A stretch of DNA of 64,000 nt, from NCBI GenBank assembly GCA_016716505.1, contig JADJWF010000001.1, positions 806,001 through 870,000 of the forward strand, given 5' to 3'. The notes under the pieces are model-generated. The model did not search any database and was not told where the DNA came from. It saw only the letters and a list, made by a program, of their open reading frames with translations. Within the stretch, counting starts at the first letter, position 1. Each line of letters opens with the position of its first letter. Shown here one piece after another: positions 25,965-33,170 of this stretch. Source of the stretch: Verrucomicrobiota bacterium. Lineage in GTDB: Bacteria; Verrucomicrobiota; Verrucomicrobiia; Limisphaerales; J093. A program made the translations under genes and the position numbers.

Positions 25965-26445
25965 GCGGGTCGGTGGCGGCGGGAGACATGGTGCGTTCGA
26001 TTTGCTCGTGGAATCCGAGCGTCAGGCGCTGCATCTCGGCGAGGTAGCGCCGGCCTTGCTCAGGCGGCATGACCTGGCTGACTTCGCGAAAATGCTGGAG
26101 CATCGTCGCCTGGCACTGGGCACGAACCGTTCCGACTTCGATGAGCTTCTGCTCAACAGTGGCGGTGGCGTTGGTGGGCGAAACCAGCAGTGCCTGCAAT
26201 TCACGCTTCCGGGCATCAATGCGTTCGCAGAACTCGCGGCACTTGGGCAGATAGCCATCGTGGAGCTGACGGACGCGGGCCAGTTCCGCGTCGTTGAGGC
26301 GAAACTCCAGCCGAAGCCAGGCGAGATCGTCCGTGGGGCGGGCCATGTGCTTGGCGCACCAGTAGGCCACGAGCCGTTGTCCGCCGAAGAACGCGGCTGC
26401 ACCGGCGAAGAGCATGACGACGAGGATGAGAAGCGGGCGGCGCAT
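25951..26445 (-). CDS. CnrX-like periplasmic metal sensor (minus-strand triplet)
   Basis: This encodes 164 residues with an N-terminal membrane anchor (residues 4-24) and a helical periplasmic domain. The domain carries Cys residues at YWCAKH, KCREFCERID and RAQCQA, and the conserved run PPEQGRRYL near residue 138. It is clearly paralogous to the 29079 protein. The layout matches the CnrX/Spy-CpxP type of sensors that bind metal and control an anti-sigma factor. It lies between the anti-sigma-like gene and the sigma gene, overlapping the latter. Confidence 0.8.
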   Translation of the reverse strand: MRRPLLILVVMLFAGAAAFFGGQRLVAYWCAKHMARPTDDLAWLRLEFRLNDAELARVRQLHDGYLPKCREFCERIDARKRELQALLVSPTNATATVEQKLIEVGTVRAQCQATMLQHFREVSQVMPPEQGRRYLAEMQRLTLGFHEQIERTMSPAATDPHGHR

Positions 26446-26449
26446 GGCA

Positions 26450-26785
26450 TCAGTGCAGGATGTTGGGCGCGACTGCGGACAGGTAACGCTCCTGCGCCTG
26501 TTGCTTCACCATGTCGGCGCTGGACACAAAGCCGGTCAGCCCGCCCGCTACCAGCAGCAGCGCAAGACTTGCCAGAGCGAAGCGCGGGAGAAGCAATCGC
26601 TCGGTCCAGCGTTGAAGCCAGCCAAATGGGGCTGGCTTCGTGATGGGCGTGGCGTCCTCCTTTTCAATGCGACGCCAGACGGCTTCTTGGAAACGGGGCG
26701 GCAATTGTGCGACAGGCCTGGCTTCCAGGAGCAGGGCTCGCAGCCTCTCATCATCCATCTCTTGAGTGTCGTCGTTCATAGTCAT
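26450..26785 (-). CDS. Anti-sigma factor, CnrY-like (minus-strand triplet)
   Basis: This 111-residue protein has a cytoplasmic N-terminal part ending in LPPRFQEAVWRRIE (residues 28-41), one membrane helix (about 69-88) and a short periplasmic tail. The PPRFxExVWRRIE segment is shared with the 28732 protein, so the two are paralogues. The layout fits single-pass anti-sigma factors that bind the sigma factor through the N-terminus. It begins the minus-strand triplet. I saw no copy of the GAGGG-N16-CGTA motif upstream, so this triplet may be controlled differently from the plus-strand one. Confidence 0.75.
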   Translation of the reverse strand: MTMNDDTQEMDDERLRALLLEARPVAQLPPRFQEAVWRRIEKEDATPITKPAPFGWLQRWTERLLLPRFALASLALLLVAGGLTGFVSSADMVKQQAQERYLSAVAPNILH

Positions 26786-27214
26786 CGAATTGGCGGATCA
26801 TCCGCCAGCAGAGGTTAAGGTTCTGCGACTCGGGTGGCAATCGCATCAACGACGCATCAATGACGGAGTGTATCCTCGACGGGCGCTGGCACAACTCCGT
26901 TCACCGGAACGACGGAAGCTACCGCAAGGCCCAGAGCCATGAACTGGCCTTTCCAGCCAATCACAATTTCGTTCGTTCAGCCATCGCTTCTATCGCTGCT
27001 TGCCACTATCAGTTTACACCACGCCCGTCCGAATCCCTCAAAGTTCCACTTCAATGTGTTCCACGGATTTTCCCGGTGATGGTCTGCATCCCTCTTGCGA
27101 GCGGGCATCGGAAACGTAGTCGAGGTGAAACTTTTCTGAGGGTTTTCATCCGCCACGGCGTAAAAGATGGACAGAACAACGCAGCGGAATCGCAGCACCA
27201 TCAAAAGAGCCAAT
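26786..27214. other. Divergent intergenic region with ECF-type promoter P1
   Basis: This 429-base gap separates the minus-strand sigma triplet from the plus-strand 114-aa gene. Apart from the P1 promoter (27138-27163), I see no convincing gene, RNA gene or palindrome in it. Confidence 0.5.
27138..27163 (+). promoter_or_regulatory. ECF-type promoter P1
   Basis: GAGGG (27138-27142) is followed after 16 bases by CGTA (27159-27162), inside the longer match GAGGGTTTTC-N8-CGGCGTAA. The same pattern precedes seven other plus-strand genes or operons here. It lies 52 bases before the ATG of the 114-aa gene. Confidence 0.7.
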
Positions 27215-27559
27215 ATGAAACATTCAAAGACATTCTTGATCATGAGCGCCATCGCGGTCGCGCTCTCGTTCGCCGCCCAGGCAAACGCAGGTGATAACGC
27301 GCTCCTGTCCCCCAAGGCGCGTCAATTGCAGGACAGTCTGCGCAGGCATCCGGGTGAAGATGTGGACATGCTTGACCGATCCGTGAAGGCTTTATCGCCA
27401 AAGCAGTTCGCAATGCAACAGTCGCTGCGCCGGAGTCCCACCCGTGAGAAGGACATGATTGTGCGGAACGCCATCTTGGGGAATGCGCGGGGGCGAGCCA
27501 ATAGCCGGACAGAGTCGCCCACGTGGGGATCACCTCGTTATCTTGAGTCGGCCAGATAA
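27215..27559 (+). CDS. Small secreted repeat protein of unknown function (114 aa)
   Basis: This is a 114-residue protein with a clear signal peptide (residues 1-26, ending AQANA). The mature part has two similar units of about 30 residues, one starting LSPKARQLQDSLRR and one starting LSPKQFAMQQSLRR, followed by a basic tail. It contains no Cys and few His, so direct metal binding is not evident. It is preceded by the ECF-type promoter P1 and followed by the OsmC gene 70 bases on. I do not recognise a family. Confidence 0.75.
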   Translation: MKHSKTFLIMSAIAVALSFAAQANAGDNALLSPKARQLQDSLRRHPGEDVDMLDRSVKALSPKQFAMQQSLRRSPTREKDMIVRNAILGNARGRANSRTESPTWGSPRYLESAR

Positions 27560-27629
27560 ATGCGACCGCATCACGTTCAATGCCCGCCGGAATACCCACA
27601 AGCTGGAGGCGCACTACCGATAACCAATC

Positions 27630-28070
27630 ATGGCAAAGATGACGTTCAAGGTGGCCGGGCGTTCGGAAGCCCCGGCCCGCATCGCTGTTCAGGCGCGACA
27701 ATTCAAACTGGTGGTGGATGAACCCCCGGCGCTCGGTGGTGAGGACCAAGGGGCGAATCCGGTGGAATACATCCTGGCGGGATTCGCAGGCTGTCTCAAC
27801 GTAATGGCACATTTGATCGCAGCGGAAATGGGCGTGAAACTGCGGAGATTGGAGGTGGAGGCGTCGGGTGAGCTGGATACGGACCGTCTTTTGGGGAAGT
27901 CCAAGAGCGTGCGGGCCGGTTTTCAGGAAATCAGAGTGGCATTGAAAGTGGACTCAGATGCCGCCCCAGCCACGCTGGAACGCTGGCTGGCGGCGGTGAA
28001 GGATCGCTGCCCCGTCTCGGACAACCTGACCAATTCCACCCCAGTGCAGATTGGTTTTGGCCGTTGGTGA
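27630..28070 (+). CDS. OsmC-family peroxiredoxin-like protein
   Basis: This encodes 146 residues of the OsmC/Ohr fold. The two cysteines expected of the family are present: one in GFAGCLNVMAH near residue 54 and one in DRCPVSDNL near residue 128. Such enzymes reduce organic hydroperoxides, so the protein may handle oxidative damage caused by redox-active metals. It is cytoplasmic, with no signal peptide. It follows the 114-aa gene and may share promoter P1; an AGGAG-like site lies in the stretch before the ATG. Confidence 0.88.
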   Translation: MAKMTFKVAGRSEAPARIAVQARQFKLVVDEPPALGGEDQGANPVEYILAGFAGCLNVMAHLIAAEMGVKLRRLEVEASGELDTDRLLGKSKSVRAGFQEIRVALKVDSDAAPATLERWLAAVKDRCPVSDNLTNSTPVQIGFGRW

Positions 28071-28112
28071 ACGTGCCAACGGCGACCGAAGCCCACTCGC
28101 TCCAGTTCTTCT

Positions 28113-28138
28113 GAGGGTTTTCTGATTCTCCGGCGTAA
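28113..28138 (+). promoter_or_regulatory. ECF-type promoter P2
   Basis: GAGGG (28113-28117), 16 bases, then CGTA (28134-28137) in CGGCGTAAGC. It is nearly identical to P1 and lies 63 bases before the ATG of the 28201 gene. Confidence 0.7.
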
Positions 28139-28200
28139 GCAGAGAGGATGGAAACCGCAGTGGTTTTCACCGTGAAACATTGAAAAGCACACAAACCGAC

Positions 28201-28575
28201 ATGAACATCAAGAACCTCGTATTGAAACGGCTCTTCCCCGCCGGTTACGCACTGGCGATGGCTGCCCTGCTGCCTCTGAGCGCGGCTCAGGCTGCTGAAG
28301 CCAAAACCGAGAAACCAAAGCCCTATCCGCTGAAGACCTGCGTGGTTTCCGGTGAGAAGTTCGGCGGCGACATGGGCGATCCCTATGTCTTCACCCACCA
28401 GGGCCGCGAAATCAAACTCTGCTGCAAAAGCTGCCTGAAAGATTTCAACAAAGAGCCTGCAAAATACATCAAGAAGCTCGAAGAAGCGGAAAAAGCGGCG
28501 AAAGACAAAAAAGCCGGTGGTTCAACATCGCCGGGGCAGTCGGGACATGCGGGCCACGACGGGCACAAACACTGA
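28201..28575 (+). CDS. Secreted TRASH/YHS-like metal-binding protein with His tail
   Basis: This 124-residue protein has a signal peptide (residues 1-32, ending AQAAEA). A Cys-containing TRASH/YHS-like domain follows: TCVVSGEKF and then IKLCCKSCLKDFNKEP, a pattern of Cys ligands for soft metals. The C-terminus is a His-rich tail, GHAGHDGHKH. A periplasmic copper- or zinc-binding role is likely. It is preceded by P2 and followed by a perfect palindrome (28582-28597). Confidence 0.8.
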   Translation: MNIKNLVLKRLFPAGYALAMAALLPLSAAQAAEAKTEKPKPYPLKTCVVSGEKFGGDMGDPYVFTHQGREIKLCCKSCLKDFNKEPAKYIKKLEEAEKAAKDKKAGGSTSPGQSGHAGHDGHKH

Positions 28576-28581
28576 AGCCCA

Positions 28582-28597
28582 TCCTCCCCGGGGAGGA
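28582..28597. repeat. Perfect 16-base palindrome between two regulon genes
   Basis: TCCTCCCC is directly followed by its complement GGGGAGGA, with no loop. It lies 6 bases after the 28201 gene and 10 bases before the P3 promoter. It could be an operator or part of a terminator, but no T run follows. Confidence 0.45.
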
Positions 28598-28606
28598 AGG
28601 CCGCCG

Positions 28607-28632
28607 GAGGGTTCTCGCCCGCGCTGGCGTAG
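28607..28632 (+). promoter_or_regulatory. ECF-type promoter P3 (autoregulatory candidate)
   Basis: GAGGG (28607-28611), 16 bases, then CGTA (28628-28631). It precedes the plus-strand anti-sigma/sensor/sigma operon by about 100 bases, as expected if that sigma factor drives its own synthesis. Confidence 0.65.
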
Positions 28633-28731
28633 TAGGGGATGAGCCTGACAATTCAGCGACCGGCGTTGGCGGTAGCCCAATCGGAGATGGTTGCCGGGTT
28701 GGCGGGCCGAGTCTGTGAACAGCGAAGACAC

Positions 28732-29082
28732 ATGAATTCAGAACATTCAGTCAACGACGAGGACCTGAGCCGGCTGCTCCAGAGCTGGCGGGTGGATACG
28801 CCACTTCCGCCGCGCTTCAAAGAAGGGGTGTGGCGAAGGATTGAACGGGAAAACGCATCAAGCCCCAGCTTGTGGCAGCAGTGTTGGGAGGTGTTTGTGG
28901 GCCGCGCCGCCGGGCTGCTGCGTCAACCGGTGGGTGCGGCCACCTATCTTTTGGCACTATTGATCGCGGGAGCAGGCATGGGCTATTGGAGTTCTGCCCG
29001 ATTCGCGAACCGCACGGAAGAAACGTGGCGGACGGCCTATGTGCAGGCTGTGAATCCCTACTCCACCGCGCCCGAACGATGA
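28732..29082 (+). CDS. Anti-sigma factor, CnrY-like (plus-strand triplet)
   Basis: This is a 116-residue protein whose cytoplasmic part contains LPPRFKEGVWRRIE (residues 22-35), matching the minus-strand paralogue, followed by a single membrane helix (about 67-85) and a short tail. I chose the ATG at 28732; an upstream ATG at 28639 gives unlikely sequence. Its stop overlaps the sensor start as ATGA. It probably holds the 29557 sigma factor inactive until the periplasmic sensor binds metal. Confidence 0.78.
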   Translation: MNSEHSVNDEDLSRLLQSWRVDTPLPPRFKEGVWRRIERENASSPSLWQQCWEVFVGRAAGLLRQPVGAATYLLALLIAGAGMGYWSSARFANRTEETWRTAYVQAVNPYSTAPER

Positions 29083-29585
29083 AACGCCCGTGGCTCATCA
29101 CGTTGCTGGGACTAGCACTCGCGCTTTCCACGACCGGCGTGATCTACGTCAGCCGAACCGCACCCTATCGCGCGTTGGAGGCGGCCTGCGGCCCCGATTT
29201 GGCCTGGATCAAGAAAGAATTCCACGTCGCAGGCCCCGCTTTCAATGGGGTGCGTGCCTTGCACGAGAAATACACGGCGGCCTGCATGGAACGCTGCCGG
29301 CAGATTGACGAAAAGAACCGCGCGCTGTCGGCCCTCCTCTCGGTTTCAACCAACGTCACGCCGGAAATCGAGCAGTTGCTCACGGACGCTGCGGTGCTGC
29401 GGAAACAGTGCCATGTGGAGATGCTGGGGCACTTCTTCGAGATCAGCCGCCTGATGGCACCTGAACAGGGCCGACGCTACCTCCAGTGGATGCAAGCCCA
29501 AACGCTGACATCCACTCATTCAACGATGATTCCGCAAGCCGGTTCCAAGTTCTCCGATGACGCCCGCACCCTCGAACACCGATGA
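29079..29585 (+). CDS. CnrX-like periplasmic metal sensor (plus-strand triplet)
   Basis: This encodes 168 residues with an N-terminal anchor (residues 4-24) and a helical sensor domain. Cys occur at EAACGPD, AACMERCRQID and KQCHVEM, and the run APEQGRRYLQ near residue 138 is shared with the minus-strand paralogue. The frame overlaps the next gene by 29 bases. The role inferred is metal sensing in the periplasm and signalling to the adjacent anti-sigma factor. Confidence 0.8.
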   Translation: MKRPWLITLLGLALALSTTGVIYVSRTAPYRALEAACGPDLAWIKKEFHVAGPAFNGVRALHEKYTAACMERCRQIDEKNRALSALLSVSTNVTPEIEQLLTDAAVLRKQCHVEMLGHFFEISRLMAPEQGRRYLQWMQAQTLTSTHSTMIPQAGSKFSDDARTLEHR

Positions 29586-30153
29586 TGCGGACCGGCAGGA
29601 CATGGCCCGGCTGGCTGCCGGCCATGACGCGAGCCTCAACGAGTTGATGGATCGGCACGGGGAGCGGCTGTTTCATTATTTGCTGCGGTTGTTGCGGAAC
29701 GAATCTGACGCCGCAGACATCGCTCAGGAGAGCTTTGTCCGCGTCTATCAACACCGGGCCGAGTTCGATGGTGAGCGCCGCTTCAGCACTTGGCTTTACA
29801 CCATCGCGACCAACCTGGCGCGGGACCGCCATCGCTGGCGGGATCGGCGCCCGGAAGTATCTCTGGAGAATGAGAATGCCGAGACGGGGCAAAGCTTCCG
29901 GGAACATCTTCCCGAGCCGAACGCCGATCCCAGCGAGAGTCTCGTCGTGAAAGAGCGCGGCGATCTTGTGCGACAGGCCGTAAGTGCCTTGCCGGAAGAC
30001 TTGCGTGTGCCTCTGGTCCTGTCCGCGTATGAAGAACAGTCACACGCTGAGATCGGCACCGTGCTCGGTTGCACCGCCAAGGCCGTCGAGATGAAACTCT
30101 ACCGTGCCCGGCAGGAGTTGCGAAAGCGCCTGGCCCTGGTGTTTGCGGTTTGA
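29557..30153 (+). CDS. ECF sigma factor (CnrH-like, plus-strand triplet)
   Basis: This 198-residue ECF sigma factor has region 2 (DAADIAQESFVRVYQH, FSTWLYTIATNLARD) and region 4 (HAEIGTVLGCTAKAVEMKL) intact. It opens with the same DMARLxxGHDAxLNxLMDRH block as the sigma factor at 25380. It ends the operon led by promoter P3, so it is the best candidate to recognise the GAGGG-N16-CGTA promoters around it. That assignment is an inference. Confidence 0.93.
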   Translation: MTPAPSNTDDADRQDMARLAAGHDASLNELMDRHGERLFHYLLRLLRNESDAADIAQESFVRVYQHRAEFDGERRFSTWLYTIATNLARDRHRWRDRRPEVSLENENAETGQSFREHLPEPNADPSESLVVKERGDLVRQAVSALPEDLRVPLVLSAYEEQSHAEIGTVLGCTAKAVEMKLYRARQELRKRLALVFAV

Positions 30154-30655
30154 TGGTTTCCCCCTCTCGGCCCGCTGATCGAATCCGGGCCGTCGCGGCG
30201 GCGCGCATTCATGTGCATTGCCTGGCTCTGCCGGCCCACGGCTCCGCTTCCCCGTGGCGCACACGTCCCTCGCCTGAACGGCGGCATCCCGGAAACGCAG
30301 CGTGGCGGAGGGATTGAGCCGGCTGCTCCGTATTCAAGGGTGGATCATGCGCGCAACTACCAAACACATTCCGCCATACGGTTGGACCAGCATTTCGTTT
30401 GAAGTGCCCGTGACGCTGAAGTCTGCCAGACATCACGCCTATGAAGAGGGTGGAGATGCCCGCCTGGTTGCAGGCAGCTTCTGCGTTTCTAGCCGTCCCA
30501 ATCGCAGAATCACAAAACGATCAAGTCGCTGCGATTCCGAGGGATTGCAAGGGGCAGCGCGTATTATCCCATGAGCGCCGCCACACGAGACCTGATCGCG
30601 CAGCGTCCGCAAACACAGTGCGAATTGAATCGCAAACACTGAAATGGACTGACCT
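30154..30655. other. Intergenic stretch without a supported gene
   Basis: About 500 bases follow the sigma gene. Small open frames exist on both strands, but none has a good start, protein-like composition or a partner. I see no promoter of the regulon type, RNA gene or strong terminator here. Confidence 0.4.
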
Positions 30656-30826
30656 ATGAGCAAGACCACCGAAGCCATCCTTGAAATCCTCCGTAACCCC
30701 AAGCACCTCTTCCGCAAGACCGATGCGCATGCTGCCAAGCGGCATCGGAACCGTTATGAACGGCGCAAGCTCAAGGAATACCTGCACCGGAGTGACTGGC
30801 AGGATGCCCCACTCGGCACGCACTAG
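30656..30826 (+). CDS. Small basic protein of unknown function (56 aa)
   Basis: A 56-residue frame runs from the ATG at 30656 to TAG, rich in Arg, Lys and His (for example AAKRHRNRYERRKLKEYLHR). It lies 20 bases before the TRASH-like gene at 30847 in the same direction. It has no signal peptide or Cys. The regular charge pattern suggests a short helical protein, possibly nucleic-acid binding. Its small size keeps confidence modest. Confidence 0.45.
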   Translation: MSKTTEAILEILRNPKHLFRKTDAHAAKRHRNRYERRKLKEYLHRSDWQDAPLGTH

Positions 30827-30846
30827 ACGCTCTCGGTCATCGGCTC

Positions 30847-31107
30847 ATGAGTCCGGGCATTGAAGACACGATTGGTTACCAGCACGAAGGCGAGTGCTGC
30901 GCGGTGTGCGGAAAGGCGCTCAAGCCCGGGGAGGCGTTAGCCACGATGCATCGGAGTGGGAGCAAACTGCCCATCTGTTGTCCGCTTTGCTTTGAAGCAT
31001 ACCAACAGGATCCAAAGCCTTATCTGGAGCGATTGGCGCGACAGACTCTTTTGCAGGAACTGCTCAACGTGGGTGGCAACACATCCGGGCAGAGCGACCG
31101 CAGTTGA
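30847..31107 (+). CDS. TRASH-like metal-binding protein (86 aa)
   Basis: This 86-residue cytoplasmic protein has a cysteine-rich core: ECCAVCGKAL near residue 17 and LPICCPLCFEAYQQDPKPY near residue 42. The paired Cys spacing and the following YxxDPKPYLERLA segment match the TRASH/YHS type of metal-binding module also seen in the 28201 protein. With no signal peptide, it would act as a cytoplasmic metal chaperone or sensor. It lies 48 bases before the opposed CBM48 gene's stop. Confidence 0.7.
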   Translation: MSPGIEDTIGYQHEGECCAVCGKALKPGEALATMHRSGSKLPICCPLCFEAYQQDPKPYLERLARQTLLQELLNVGGNTSGQSDRS

Positions 31108-31155
31108 CGAGGAATCGTGGATGCCCGCACCCGCGAAGTTCCATCGAGGGGGAGG

Positions 31156-31491
31156 TCAGCTCACGGCGATTAGTGAAACCGGTTCCCCCTTCTCATTGCG
31201 AGCGGTGCCGTCGGCGTTAGGGTCCAGCATCGGCACTCCGTCAACCAGAAACACGTATTGGTGATAGCCGTGATGCAGTTGGACTTGGGCCAGCCATGAT
31301 CCATCCGGTTGACGTTGCATCGGGGTTTCCCAAAGCTGCCAGCCATTGAAGTCTCCGATCAGGGCAACCCAGGCGGCCTGTGGGGCGATGCAGTAGAAGT
31401 TGACTGGCTTGATGTTGTGCTTCGCCGAGTAGCGATTGGGTCGGATCACGAAAGGCAACTCGTAGGTTGGTGTTTCCAGTTTACTCATCAT
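31156..31491 (-). CDS. Stand-alone CBM48/E-set module protein
   Basis: This encodes 111 residues, nearly all one carbohydrate-binding-type E-set domain. The telling segment is ALIGDFNGW near residue 44, then PDGSWLAQVQL and YVFLVDGVPMLDPNADG, as in the CBM48/AMPK glycogen-binding family. It has no signal peptide and no catalytic domain. It is paralogous to the 36864 protein. A possible GAGGG-N17-CGTA promoter lies upstream on the minus strand (31549-31574), so it may belong to the metal regulon. Why a metal island carries it is unclear. Confidence 0.8.
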   Translation of the reverse strand: MMSKLETPTYELPFVIRPNRYSAKHNIKPVNFYCIAPQAAWVALIGDFNGWQLWETPMQRQPDGSWLAQVQLHHGYHQYVFLVDGVPMLDPNADGTARNEKGEPVSLIAVS

Positions 31492-31548
31492 TCATCGCTC
31501 CAGTCTGTCTCTTTGGGCGGACATCCGCGCACCGTGTTCATTGTTTAC

Positions 31549-31574
31549 TACGGCGCGGCGAGGCCATCTCCCTC
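31549..31574 (-). promoter_or_regulatory. Possible ECF-type promoter of the CBM48 gene
   Basis: On the minus strand, TGAGGG (ending at 31570) is followed by CGTA (31552-31549). The spacer is 17 bases rather than the 16 of the other sites, so it is less certain. The -10 lies about 58 bases before the ATG at 31491. Confidence 0.35.
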
Positions 31575-31671
31575 ACCACTGGCACTACGCGCCGAGAACC
31601 GGGTGAATCTGACGCTGAGAAACGGCAGCAAGATGTCACCGCAAACGAACGGTGACGCCGGCGGAATTGCA

Positions 31672-31697
31672 GAGGGGTTTCAGCTTCCGGTTCGTAA
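31672..31697 (+). promoter_or_regulatory. ECF-type promoter P4
   Basis: GAGGG (31672-31676, followed by GTTTC), 16 bases, then CGTA (31693-31696) in TTCGTAAGC. It precedes the secreted Cys-rich protein at 31833. Confidence 0.6.
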
Positions 31698-31832
31698 GCA
31701 ATCTGTGAAAGACATGAACACCGTCGCTCGATCACTCGATTCTTGGCCGGAGAAGTTCCGGGACAGTCGCCCAAGCCGGCGCGAGTCAGTGGCGGCGGTT
31801 TCAATAAACCAATCAAAGGAAAGACACACCGT

Positions 31833-32282
31833 ATGAATACAAGAACTGTTATCACAACGAGCCAGCGCCTCGCGCCGGGGGTGGCAATCGCCCTGTTGCT
31901 CTTTGCCGCAACGGGATTACGGGCAGCGGACTTTGAGAAGGGAGCCACACGGCTGATGCGGATGGGCCGGCCCGAACCGGTGCCAGAGAAATCGGATTTC
32001 AAACCGATGTCCTGTCAAAAATGCAAGGACGTGGTCACGCAGGTGCCCGACTGGAGCGCCAAGGGCGGGCAGATGCTGATGGCCGGGGGGCGTCCGACCG
32101 AGCCGATGGTGCGACACCAGTGCGAAGGCTGCGCGACCACGCTTGAAGTCGTGGGGCATGGCAAAGCCAAGACCCAGGTGGCCAAGCACACCTGCACCAG
32201 TTGTGGCAGCGAAAACGAGGGGTGCTGCTCGACCAGCAAGGCCAAGCCGACCCTCACCAAAGGCATGGAGAAAGCGAAATAG
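31833..32282 (+). CDS. Secreted Cys-rich protein, member 1 of a local three-protein family
   Basis: This 149-residue protein has a signal peptide (residues 1-29, ending GLRAA). The mature part carries paired cysteines: MSCQKCKDV near residue 57, RHQCEGCATTLEVV near residue 94, KHTCTSCGSENEGCC near 120, and a PTLTKGMEK tail. The same order of motifs recurs in the proteins at 44293 and 44908. The cysteines suggest metal or thiol chemistry in the periplasm. A ribosome binding site, AAAGGA, precedes the start, and P4 lies upstream. I know no named family for it. Confidence 0.8.
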   Translation: MNTRTVITTSQRLAPGVAIALLLFAATGLRAADFEKGATRLMRMGRPEPVPEKSDFKPMSCQKCKDVVTQVPDWSAKGGQMLMAGGRPTEPMVRHQCEGCATTLEVVGHGKAKTQVAKHTCTSCGSENEGCCSTSKAKPTLTKGMEKAK

Positions 32283-32300
32283 CTCCAACCGATTCCTCGA

Positions 32301-32960
32301 ATGAGTTCGCTCAATGTTTTGGACGCGGTTCACGCGAGCCCTGGACGCCCGAAGGTCCGACAACACAATTCGGCAGCCGTGCCGGACTTGCCCTCTCCGA
32401 AGACCGCATGCCTGAGGAACATTATCAGTGCCGACCACCGCAAAGGCGTTTCCGCCGCCGCACCCAGCGTGCGGCTGGTTTTGGCCCTTTCAGGCTATTC
32501 TGCCATCCACCCGGTTCTCGATGCGTACGAGATGATCTGCCGCCAACTTCAGCCGGAGTTCCGGGTGGAGGAGTCATGGTGGCATTTTCACGCCCTGGCG
32601 CATCCTTCATTGCGCGATGTCACTGTGGCAGACGCGGCCCGGGCGGACATCATCCTGATTGCCCTGCACAACGCGGCCGACCCGCTGTGGATGCTGCGCG
32701 CCTGGGTGGATGCATGGTCCAACCGCCGAGAGACGGAGGAGGGTGCGCTCGTGCTGTTGCTGCCCACGTCAAGTGAGGAAACCAGCAACTCCGGCAGCAT
32801 CGAGGTGTATCTGCGCGAGGCGGCTCGAATTGCCCCAATGGACTTCTTCGTCAATGCGCCGCCGATCTCGTTGATAGAACGAAGCCACGCATCGAGAAGG
32901 CTCGCCGCCAAGCAGCTTTACTCGTCCGAATCCACCCGGTGTTGGGGCATCAATGAGTAG
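32301..32960 (+). CDS. Unknown protein (219 aa)
   Basis: This is a 219-residue protein. The N-terminal 55 residues are low complexity, so the true start may lie further in. The rest looks like an alpha/beta domain: VRLVLALSGYSAIHPVLDAYE, then DIILIALHNAADPLWMLRAW and a final IAPMDFFVN. No catalytic motif is recognisable and no signal peptide is visible. It follows the Cys-rich gene by 18 bases and may be in its operon. I do not assign a function. Confidence 0.6.
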   Translation: MSSLNVLDAVHASPGRPKVRQHNSAAVPDLPSPKTACLRNIISADHRKGVSAAAPSVRLVLALSGYSAIHPVLDAYEMICRQLQPEFRVEESWWHFHALAHPSLRDVTVADAARADIILIALHNAADPLWMLRAWVDAWSNRRETEEGALVLLLPTSSEETSNSGSIEVYLREAARIAPMDFFVNAPPISLIERSHASRRLAAKQLYSSESTRCWGINE

Positions 32961-33170
32961 CAGGCCATGCCTATTGATACCGATATGCCGCCCGGCTCTG
33001 GGGAAGCCTCGGTCGCCTCGCCGCCGCTCCACGCCGTGAAAGTGCCTTTCGCCGGTGGGCGAACGATCCTCTCCCGGTTTTGCTCCCACGGAGGGAAACC
33101 GCTGTGCTCCTGCTGGTCCAGGGGACGACGCCAACCACGGCGGGTGGTAGCAACAAGGCTTTGACTCCCG

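Larger units (their letters stand above)
31492..31832. other. Divergent intergenic region with two candidate ECF promoters
   Basis: This 341-base gap lies between the minus-strand CBM48 gene and the plus-strand Cys-rich gene. It holds the minus-strand motif at 31549-31574 and P4 at 31672-31697. I see no gene in it. Confidence 0.5.
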
